A DNA stretch of 64,000 nucleotides. Source: Hemibagrus wyckioides. Lineage: Eukaryota > Chordata > Actinopteri > Siluriformes > Bagridae. The DNA is taken from contig NC_080717.1 in the NCBI RefSeq assembly GCF_019097595.1, positions 965,001 through 1,029,000 on the forward strand, written 5' to 3'. Of the stretch, positions 1-9,284 are shown piece after piece; position 1 is the first letter of the stretch, and the number at the start of each line of letters is the position of its first letter. The position numbers and the translations under genes are program-made. Below the pieces are notes generated by a model. It was not told where the DNA came from. It saw nothing but the letters and a program-made list of their open reading frames with translations, and did no database searches.

Positions 1-125
1 TGAAGAGAGAGAATAAAGAGAGACTGCTGAGGGGACGAGTGTTTATAGCTGAAGAGAGAGAGAATAAAGAGAGACTGCTGAGGGGACGAGTGTTTATAGC
101 TGAAGAGAGAGAATAAAGAGAGACT
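1..125 (-). repeat. Minisatellite, about 2.5 units, inverted relative to the 4.1-8.4 kb array
   Basis: The unit (GAGAGAATAAAGAGAGACTG core followed by CTGAGGGGACGAGTGTTTAT) is the reverse complement of the unit that fills 4.1-8.4 kb. The array probably continues to the left of the window. Two arrays of one family in opposite orientation about 4 kb apart suggest an inversion or an independent seeding. Confidence 0.9.
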
Positions 126-324
126 GATGGTTGTATATAAATTAAACTATAAACAGATAAAAAGTATAATTTTGTTTTATAATTAATAAAAATGTATAAT
201 TGTTTGTAAATCTCTGTAAAGCAACATAAATATTTTTTGTATTGTTATGTATTATATATCTGTATAATAATATGTACACCCTGGGCAGGTGGAGAGGTTA
301 TGTTTTCAGGTGGTCTGTCTCTCG

Positions 325-326
325 GT

Positions 327-368
<42 letters not shown>
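325..368 (+). repeat. (GT)n microsatellite
   Basis: Uninterrupted GT dinucleotides of about 44 bp. No gene is recognisable around it. Confidence 0.95.
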
Positions 369-369
<1 letters not shown>

Positions 370-514
370 TGTCCGAATTTCTCGTTAGTGTGATGTCTGA
401 AGAGCGAGAGGTTGCATGTATGCTGGGTTTAACTGATTAGGTTTTGGAATTGATCCAAACAGTCTGAAGGTCACAGTAAGGTCACGTTGCTACGTTACAG
501 TTTCCTAGAACAGC

Positions 515-1890
515 TTCCAATTCAAATTCAAATTTTATTTGTCACATCTACAAACACAGTACGACATGCAGTGAAATGTTTTTCACGACTGTCTGGCATG
601 TAAACATTTATAAAAAGTATGTGAGAAAGAGATCCATAAAAATAAAGATAAAAATAAAACTAGAGTATCTTAAAAGTATAAAAATAGAAAATAAAGTAAA
701 ATAAAATATAATATAGATAAATAAAATAAAATATGAAAATATAGGTGTAAATAACAATATAAAAATATAATATAAATAAAAAATAAAATATGAAAATAGG
801 TGTAAAAATATGAAAATATAGGTGCAAGTAGATAAATAAATATATATATACATATATACACTAACAAAGTGGTATACACACATATATATATACACATAAA
901 TGCAGACATGAACATGATGGGATGTTTGTGTATATGGCATATATTGAGGTGATCCAGTGTTTATCATTAAAGTGTCCATGTGCTGGAATAATTGTATAAA
1001 GTGACTTGGTGCCAGTCCAGTGTCAAGGTGTCAGTTTGTGTAAATGTGCGAGGTTGTGCAAAGTGATGAAAAGTGATGAAAAAAAGCAGACAGAGTCTCC
1101 GTATCTGTATCAGGTTCTAAGTGTTTCCTGGTTCAGACTCTGAATGGCCTGCGGGAAGAAGCTCCTCCTCATTCTCTCTGTGTTTGCCTTCATGGAGCAG
1201 AAGCGCTTCCCTGAAAACAACAGAGAAAAGAGTCCATTGTTGGGGTGGCTGAGGTCCTTCACAATCTTCTGGCCCTGATCCAGCACCGCTTGCTGTAGAT
1301 GTCCTGCAGGTCAGGGAGCTCGGTGTGGATGGTACGTTCAGCTGAATGCACCACTCTCTGGAGGGCTCACCTGTCCTGCATGGTGCTGTTCCCGAACCAG
1401 GAAGTGATGCTACCCGTCAGGACGCTCTCAGTGGTGCAGGTGTAAAAAGTCTTTAGCACCTGAGAAGATGATTTTAAGAAGTTTAAAGTCCCTAAAGCGA
1501 AGAAGTTTAAAGAAGAAGTTTAAAGTCCCTAAAGCGCCTCAGGTGGTATAGACGCTGCCGGGCCTTCTTCACCAGGGTGTTGGTATGACAGGACCAAGTC
1601 AAGTCCTGCGTGATGTGAACACCTAGGTACCGGAAGCTGTCCACTCTCTCCACTGGGGTTCCGCTGATCGTGGTCGATTGGTATGACCGCTCCTGCTTTG
1701 TACTGAAGTCCACTATTAACTCCTTAGTCTTGCTGATGTTCAGGAGTAGGTTGTTCACCTGGCACCAGCTCTCCAGGTTTTTAATCTCCCGTAGGTAGGC
1801 CGTCTCATCGTTGTTTGAGATCAGGCCCAACACAACAGTGTCATCAGCAAACTTCCTGTTCCTGCTGAGTTTGTGATGAAACAAAAACAC
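515..1890 (-). mobile_element. 5'-truncated LINE, reverse-transcriptase C-terminal part and 3' tail
   Basis: Read on the minus strand, about 1890-1507 encodes the end of a non-LTR retrotransposon reverse transcriptase. It has an FADD form of the catalytic YADD box, then the downstream blocks KTKELIVDF, VERVDSFRYLGVHITQDL and a KKARQRLYHLR tail. The 3' part is AT-rich and ends near 525 in TTTGAA-type short repeats, typical of the L2/CR1-like group of fish LINEs. The same family recurs in the same orientation at 54.2-57.1 kb. It is truncated at its 5' side and has no intact ORF2, so it is not autonomous. The clade assignment is by resemblance only. Confidence 0.8.
836..905. repeat. AT-rich TA/CATATA simple sequence
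   Basis: Imperfect TATATA and CACATA dinucleotide stretches lie inside the AT-rich 3' portion of the LINE copy. Confidence 0.7.
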
Positions 1891-2077
1891 ACGTATTTGC
1901 TTTATACAAGTTTAATAGCATTTTGAACAGGAAACAAAAAGCAAAAGACCCCTAACACCAGAGCCAAATAGAACTTCAGACATTAAAATTAAAATGAAAT
2001 CAGATGCCATCATATCTTTTCTAGGAAAACTCTTCTATGAAGAGAGAGAGAGAGAGAGAGAGATGATCAGATTCTGG
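1891..2077. other. Unique sequence with a GA tract
   Basis: No coding signal. A (GA)n tract of about 23 bp lies at 2041-2063. On the minus strand an ATTAAA-type poly(A) signal is possible near 1910, downstream of the candidate exon at 2078-2155. Confidence 0.4.
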
Positions 2078-2155
2078 TCAAGGTCGTTCCTCTACAGCCA
2101 TGAATAAAACATCAGCAGCCTTGGAGGAGGACAGAGAGAAACTGAATCCCTCCAT
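2078..2155 (-). CDS. Candidate terminal exon of an unidentified minus-strand gene
   Basis: On the minus strand a poly-T tract ending CCCAG (a good 3' splice site) is followed by 26 codons reading MEGFSFSLSSSKAADVLFMA and ending VEERP-stop. The composition looks coding rather than repetitive. I do not recognise the protein. The gene would run into or out of the window leftward of RNF130 on the opposite strand. If it joins the segment at 2870-2936 the phase would differ and give a shorter tail, so the pairing is unresolved. It may be chance open sequence. Confidence 0.3.
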   Translation of the reverse strand: MEGFSFSLSSSKAADVLFMAVEERP

Positions 2156-2730
2156 CTGGGAAAAAAAAAGACAGACAGAGAGAGAGAGATGGAGACAGTA
2201 AAATACATGATATTTAGTGTCACTGTTAGCATTTACTCTTTTACTGCATTTTATTATTTTTATTATTAAGTCTCAATTTACAAAAATATCAAGATAACTG
2301 AGAAAAAATAAAAATAAAAGTTGAAGTAAAACAAAATTCTAAACTTAAAGTTTTATCGCTTTTACCACTTCACATATTTTGGGACATTGTCTCAGCGGGA
2401 CCTTCAGAGCTCATTTCCATATATGGATCAGAGACACGCCCCCAGTAGGATGTGTTACTCACGGCACATGCCCATTTATAGTCATGGCACCTAAGAGTTG
2501 TTTTTATTTTGATATTTAAACTAAGTCACACCCACAATACCATACATGGTTACAGTGGCACACCCAAATTACCATATAGAATATTTGAGACACACCCACT
2601 AATCCCAGTCTTAATGTCACTGTGTTAGGGATCAGTTTCATAACAACAGAACCAGAAACCTGCTGACTATAAACACACACACTTCTGTGCAAATTTTTAT
2701 GCACTGAAATCTCAATAAATGCACTATAAA

Positions 2731-2732
<2 letters not shown>
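2156..2732. other. Unique sequence, nothing recognised
   Basis: AT-rich stretch with short poly-A runs and no conserved motif. It could be intron of the putative minus-strand gene. Confidence 0.4.

Positions 2733-2788
<56 letters not shown>
2733..2788 (+). repeat. (CA)n microsatellite
   Basis: About 56 bp of almost pure CA. Confidence 0.95.
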
Positions 2789-2792
<4 letters not shown>

Positions 2793-2869
2793 CACACACG
2801 CGCGGTCGATGGTGAAATGCTGAGCGAGAAACACCATTAGAAACCCAACACGTCTCCACACACGGTCAC

Positions 2870-2936
2870 CTTGGTCAGAGAGAAAACACAGGACATGACC
2901 AAGTGACGCAAATAGCATCATGAAAAGAGGAGCTTC
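2870..2936 (-). CDS. Weak candidate internal exon of the same unidentified minus-strand gene
   Basis: On the minus strand TTTTTCCAG precedes 22 open codons (EAPLFMMLFASLGHV...) ending CAAG|GTGACC, a plausible donor. Only one of the three frames is open. Flanking splice-like signals are the only support and no family is recognised. Confidence 0.2.
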
Positions 2937-3610
2937 CTGGAAAAAGAACAAAAAAAAACATCAGAAAAATGAGGAGAAAAAAGGCTGGTGTGTACAGCTG
3001 AGGTTCATCAGACAGACAGAGGGACAGACAGAGGGACAGACAGACGGTTCATCAGACAGACAGAGGGATGGTGTTTAATATATTGATGTGGGTTTTTTGT
3101 ATATTAAATATCTTCTTGGTGTTATTTAAACAAAACAACCAACAGTAATAATAATACAGTAATAATAATTAGAAATATCTGGAGTCTGACTGGGTGTAGA
3201 ACTGATGTCTGATTGGTTACAGAGGAATTGGGGGCGTGACTATGTTATATAGGTTAGAACCCTGTAAATATTCTGTCCAAAACAGAATGAATTCCGATCT
3301 CTGATTGGTCAGAAACACCTTTTCACTACAAATTGCAGCTAAATGAGTTTCTTCAGAGATATCCTGATATCTTCCTCAGTCTCTGTTTTTATTTGCTCTG
3401 TTTCACAGTGAGCTTGTGCATCGCATCACACACCCAAAAATTCCTGCATATCACATCATTCAGCTGTTGCTAGGCAACATGTTATGAAAAACTGCCGATG
3501 ATGTCATCACCCATGTCTGCTATTTAATCCGACCTGTGCACGAGCGACCTTATTCCTCCTCTCCAACCTTCTGTTCCATTACTGTAAATAACACACCCTT
3601 TGCCAATCTT
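2937..3610. other. Unique sequence with short GACA repeats
   Basis: Short tandem GACAGACAGAGG units lie near 3008-3065. The rest is unremarkable AT-rich sequence with no gene signal. Confidence 0.4.
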
Positions 3611-3611
3611 C

Positions 3612-3949
3612 ACAGAGTGTGTGTGAGTGTGTGTGTGTGAGTGTGTGTGAGTGTGTGTGAGTGTGATTGTGAGTGTGTGTGTGTGAGTGTGTGAGTGTGT
3701 GTGAGTGTGTGTGAGTGTGTGTGTGTGTGTGAGTGTGTGTGAGTGTGTGTGTGTGTGTGAGTGTGTGTGAGTGTGTGTGTGTGTGTGAGTGTGTGTGTGT
3801 GTGAGTGTGTGTGTGAGTGTGTGTGTGAGTGTGTGTGTGAGTGTGTGTGTGTGAGTGTGTGTGTGTGTGAGTGTGTGTGTGTGAGTGTGTGTGAGTGTGT
3901 GTGTGTGTGAGTGTGTGTGTGAGTGTGTGTGTGTGAGTGTGTGTGTGTT
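3612..3949 (+). repeat. GTGTGA/(GT)n compound array
   Basis: About 340 bp of GTGTGTGA-type units with variable GT number. The reverse strand reads as long His-Thr open frames, which are compositional artefacts. Confidence 0.95.
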
Positions 3950-4098
3950 TCACTGCAAAAGCACAGTGTGTTTAACTGGCAGCTTTTGCAGCACAGATCT
4001 CAGCAGTAAGAGCGCTCTAGATGAAGAGATTTACTCTCTGAACAGATTGACTCACTAATACATTATTCTGGTGAATAATTTGCTGGCTAACCTGCTAA

Positions 4099-7000
4099 CA
4101 GTCTCTCTTTATTCTTTCTCTCTTCAGCTATAAACACTCATCCCCTCAGCAGTCTCTCTTTATTCTTTCTCTCTTCAGCTATAAACACTCATCCCCTCAG
4201 CAGTCTCTCTTTATTCTTTCTCTCTTCAGCTATAAACACTCATCCCCTCAGCAGTCTCTCTTTATTCTTTCTCTCTTCAGCTATAAACACTCATCCCCTC
4301 AGCAGTCTCTCTTTATTCTTTCTCTCTTCAGCTATAAACACTCATCCCCTCAGCAGTCTCTCTTTATTCTTTCTCTCTTCAGCTATAAACACTCATCCCC
4401 TCAGCAGTCTCTCTTTATTCTTTCTCTCTTCAGCTATAAACACTCATCCCCTCAGCAGTCTCTCTTTATTCTTTCTCTCTATCAGCTATAAACACTCATC
4501 CCCTCAGCAGTCTCTCTTTATTCTCTCTCTCTTCAGCTATAAACACTCATCCCCTCAGCAGTCTCTCTTTATTCTCTCTCTCTTCAGCTATAAACACTCA
4601 TCCCCCCAGCAGTCTCTCTTTATTCTCTCTCTCTTCAGCTATAAACACTCCTCCCCTTACCAGTCTCTCTTTATTCTCTCTCTCTTCAGCTATAAACACT
4701 CATCCCCTCAGCAGTCTCTCTTTATTCTTTCTCTCTTCAGCTATAAACACTCATCCCCTCAGCAGTCTCTCTTTATTCTTTCTCTCTTCAGCTATAAACA
4801 CTCATCCCCTCAGCAGTCTCTCTTTATTCTTTCTCTCTTCAGCTATAAACACTCATCCCCTCAGCAGTCTCTCTTTATTCTTTCTCTCTTCAAGCCTATA
4901 AACACTCATCCCCTCAGCAGTCTCTCTTTATTCTTTCTCTCTTCAGCTATAAACACTCATCCCCTCAGCAGTCTCTCTTTATTCTTTCTCTCTTCAGCTA
5001 TAAACACTCATCCCCTCAGCAGTCTCTCTTTATTCTTTCTCTCTATCAGCTATAAACACTCATCCCCTCAGCAGTCTCTCTTTATTCTCTCTCTCTTCAG
5101 CTATAAACACTCATCCCCTCAGCAGTCTCTCTTTATTCTCTCTCTCTTCAGCTATAAACACTCATCCCCCCAGCAGTCTCTCTTTATTCTCTCTCTCTTC
5201 AGCTATAAACACTCATCCCCCCAGCAGTCTCTCTTTATTCTCTCTCTCTTCAGCTATAAACACTCATCCCCTCAGCAGTCTCTCTTTATTCTTTCTCTCT
5301 TCAGCTATAAACACTCATCCCCTCAGCAGTCTCTCTTTATTCTTTCTCTCTTCAGCTATAAACACTCATCCCCTCAGCAGTCTCTCTTTATTCTTTCTCT
5401 CTTCAGCTATAAACACTCATCCCCTCAGCAGTCTCTCTTTATTCTTTCTCTCTTCAGCTATAAACACTCATCCCCTCAGCAGTCTCTCTTTATTCTTTCT
5501 CTCTTCAGCTATAAACACTCATCCCCTCAGCAGTCTCTCTTTATTCTTTCTCTCTTCAGCTATAAACACTCATCCCCTCAGCAGTCTCTCTTTATTCTTT
5601 CTCTCTATCAGCTATAAACACTCATCCCCTCAGCAGTCTCTCTTTATTCTCTCTCTCTTCAGCTATAAACACTCATCCCCTCAGCAGTCTCTCTTTATTC
5701 TCTCTCTCTTCAGCTATAAACACTCATCCCCCCAGCAGTCTCTCTTTATTCTCTCTCTCTTCAGCTATAAACACTCATCCCCCCAGCAGTCTCTCTTTAT
5801 TCTCTCTCTCTTCAGCTATAAACACTCATCCCCCCAGCAGTCTCTCTTTATTCTCTCTCTCTTCAGCTATAAACACTCATCCACTCAGCAGTCTCTCTTT
5901 ATTCTCTCTCTCTTCAGCTATAAACACTCATCCCCTCAGCAGTCTCTCTTTATTCTCTCTCTCTTCAACTATAAACACTCGTCCCCTCAGCAGTCTCTCT
6001 TTATTCTCTCTCTCTTCAGCTATAAACACTCATCCCCTCAGCAGTCTCTCTTTATTCCCTCTCTCTATCAGCTATAAACACTCATCCCCTCATCAGTCTC
6101 TCTTTATTCCCTCTCTCTATCAGCTATAAACACTCGTCCCCTCATCAGTCTCTCTTTATTCTCTCTCTCTATCAGCTATAAACACTCATCCCCTCAGCAG
6201 TCTCTCTTTATTCTCTCTATCAGCTATAAACACTCGTCTCCTCAGCAGTCTCTCTTTATTCTCTCTTTCCACTATAAACACTCGTCTCCTCAGCAGTCTC
6301 TCTTTATTCTCTCTTTCCACTATAAACACTCATCCCCTCAGCAGTCTCTCTTTATTCTCTCTCTTCAGCTATAAACACTCGTCTCCTCAGCAGTCTCTCT
6401 TTATTCTCTCTCTTCAGCTATAAACACTCGTCCCCTCAGCAGTCTCTCTTTATTCTCTCTCTTCAGCTATAAACACTTATCCCCTCAGCAGTCTCTCTTT
6501 ATTCTCTCTCTCTATCAGCTATAAACACTCATCCCCTCAGCAGTCTCTCTTTATTCTCTCTCTCTATCAGCTATAAACACTCGTCCCCTCAGCAGTCTCT
6601 CTTTATTCTCTCTCTCTTCAGCTATAAACACTCATCCCCTCAGCAGTCTCTCTTTATTCTTTCTCTCTTCAGCTATAAACACTCATCCCCTCAGCAGTCT
6701 CTCTTTATTCTTTCTCTCTTCAGCTATAAACACTCATCCCCTCAGCAGTCTCTCTTTATTCTTTCTCTCTTCAGCTATAAACACTCATCCCCTCAGCAGT
6801 CTCTCTTTATTCTTTCTCTCTTCAGCTATAAACACTCATCCCCTCAGCAGTCTCTCTTTATTCTTTCTCTCTTCAGCTATAAACACTCATCCCCTCAGCA
6901 GTCTCTCTTTATTCTTTCTCTCTATCAGCTATAAACACTCATCCACTCAGCAGTCTCTCTTTATTCTCTCTCTCTTCAGCTATAAACACTCATCCCCCCA

Positions 7001-8446
7001 GCAGCCTCTCTTTATTCTCTCTCTCTTCAGCTATAAACACTCATCCCCCCAGCAGTCTCTCTTTATTCTCTCTCTCTTCAGCTATAAACACTCATCCACT
7101 CAGCAGTCTCTCTTTATTCTCTCTCTCTTCAGCTATAAACACTCATCCCCTCAGCAGTCTCTCTTTATTCTCTCTCTCTTCAGCTATAAACACTCATCCC
7201 CTCAGCAGTCTCTCTTTATTCCCTCTCTCTATCAGCTATAAACACTCATCCCCTCAGCAGTCTCTCTTTATTCTCTCTATCAGCTATAAACACTCGTCTC
7301 CTCAGCAGTCTCTCTTTATTCTGTCTTTCCACTATAAACACTCATCTCCTCAGCTGTCTCTCTTTATTCTCTCTATCAGCTATAAACACTCATCCCCTCA
7401 GCTGTCTCTTTATTCTCTTTCTCTATCAGCTATAAACACTCATCCCCTCAGCAGTCTCTCTTTATTCTCTCTCTTCAGCTATAAACACTCGTCCCCTCAG
7501 CAGTCTCTCTTTATTCTCTCTCTTCAGCTATAAACACTTATCCCCTCAGCAGTCTCTCTTTATTCTCTCTCTCTATCAGCTATAAACACTCATCCCCTCA
7601 GCAGTCTCTCTTTATTCTCTTTCTCTATCAGCTATAAACACTCGTCCCCTCAGCAGTCTCTCTTTATTCTCTCTCTCTTCAGCTATAAACACTCATACCC
7701 TCAGCAGTCTCTCTTTATTCCCTGTCTCTATCAGCTATAAACACTCATCCCCTCAGCTGTCTCTTTATTCTCTCTATCAGCTATAAACACTCATACCCTC
7801 AGCAGTCTCTCTTTATTCTCTCTATCAGCTATAAACACTCATCCCCTCAGCTGTCTCTTTATTCTCTCTATCAGCTATAAACACTCATCCCCTCAGCTGT
7901 CTTTTTATTCTCTCTCTCTTCAGCTATAAACACTCATCCCCTCAGCTGTCTCTTTATTCTCTCTATCAGCTATAAACACTCATACCCTCAGCAGTCTCTC
8001 TTTATTCCCTGTCTCTATCAGCTATAAACACTCATCCCCTCAGCTGTCTCTTTATTCTCTCTATCAGCTGTAAACACTCATCTCCTCAGCAGTCTCTTTT
8101 TATTCTCTCTATCAGCTATAAACACTCATCCCCTCAGCTGTCTCTTTATTCTCTCTCTCTTCAGCTATAAACACTCATCCCCTCAGCTGTCTCTTTATTC
8201 TCTCTCTCTTCAGCTATAAACACTCATCCCCTCAGCTGTCTCTTTATTCTCTCTATCAGCTATAAACACTCATACCCTCAGCAGTCTCTCTTTATTCTCT
8301 CTATCAGCTATAAACACTCATACCCTCAGCAGTCTCTCTTTATTCCCTGTCTCTATCAGCTATAAACACTCATCCCCTCAGCTGTCTCTTTATTCTCTCT
8401 ATCAGCTATAAACACTCATCCCCTCAGCTGTCTCTTTATTCTCTTT
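4099..8446 (+). repeat. About 49-bp minisatellite, roughly 90 units, resembling a 3' splice site
   Basis: The unit is CAGTCTCTCTTTATTCT, then TTCTCTCTTCAG, then CTATAAACACTCATCCCCTC. Every unit carries a long pyrimidine tract ending TTCAG or ATCAG, which on this strand looks like a canonical 3' splice acceptor. The array lies upstream of the first visible RNF130 exon, in its sense orientation. Variants (Y-tract ending TTCAG versus ATCAG, CCCC versus CTCC, GCAG versus GCTG) are arranged in blocks; left units are homogeneous, right units are more diverged and shorter. Confidence 0.95.
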
Positions 8447-8538
8447 ATGTGTGTGTGTGTGTTGGATGTTACAGTAAAATATAAATAAAATATATAATAA
8501 TAACTATAATAATAAAATGCAGGACAATAATATCAATG

Positions 8539-8830
8539 TGTTTCGGGACACACTGGAGGAGGCAGAGAGTTCACAACAACAGAACTTTACTAATGCTGGC
8601 AAACAGATAAAGAGAATCAGGAAGCAGAATGAACTCAGGCAGTCATAGAACCAAGGCATATTACGGAGATAATGGCAGGTATATGCACAGCAATCAGTCT
8701 CAATACTCACCACTGCCACTGGCGAGTGAAAGTCTTAAATAGGCGCTGGAGAATTAGGTGCAGGTGGCGCAATTAATGTTCCAGTGACAGAGAGCAGGGA
8801 AGTGTTGTAGTGGCTGGCATGTCCGTGACA
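8539..8830 (-). mobile_element. Solo LTR with 5-bp target duplication CAATG
   Basis: A 292-bp unit begins TG and ends CA and is flanked on both sides by CAATG, the hallmark of LTR-element integration. Read on the minus strand it begins TGTCACGGACATGCC and contains CCTATTTAAG, a TATA-like promoter box, which suggests minus orientation. There is no internal region, so this is a recombination-derived solo LTR, probably of Ty3/Gypsy type by resemblance. It sits in the right shoulder of the minisatellite, with diverged satellite units on its far side at 8850-8919. Confidence 0.75.
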
Positions 8831-8849
8831 CAATGAAGTGAGTTCCTTT

Positions 8850-8919
8850 CTGTAGTCTCTCTTTATCAGCTATAAACACTCATCTCCTCAGCAGTCTCTC
8901 TTTATTCTCTCTCTTCAGG
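8850..8919 (+). repeat. Detached units of the 4.1-8.4 kb minisatellite
   Basis: One to two diverged copies continue the array after the solo LTR and the unique spacer; the last ends CTCTTCAGGTTAATAAG. Confidence 0.85.
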
Positions 8920-9163
8920 TTAATAAGAGAAAATAAATCTCAGCTGCTCATGTTACTGAGAAACACACAGAAGTGTAAACTCCTCTGTTCTGAAGATCTG
9001 GAGAACTTCAAGTTCCAGCTTCACCTCTGACTGATACACACACACACACACTGATACACACACACACACACACACACACTGATACACACTAATGCACAGC
9101 ACTGACACTTTGACGTTAATGTTCAACTTTCAAACACTCTGACTTATTCATTTATTTTTCCAG

Positions 9164-9246
9164 GAAACAGAACCTGATTTTAATCATTGTGCCGTGTGCA
9201 TCGAGGGATACCAGCTGAACGACGTGGTCCGCATCTTACCCTGCAA
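9164..9246 (+). CDS. rnf130: RNF130 exon: first half of the RING-H2 finger
   Basis: The acceptor TTTTTCCAG precedes codons [20 protein letters not shown], then VVRILPC plus two bases. The donor is AA|GTAAGT. It supplies the first three zinc-ligand cysteines and the RING is split between PCK and HVFH. The donor is followed directly by (GT)n and (GA)n tracts. Confidence 0.95.
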
Positions 9247-9252
9247 GTAAGT

Positions 9253-9284
<32 letters not shown>

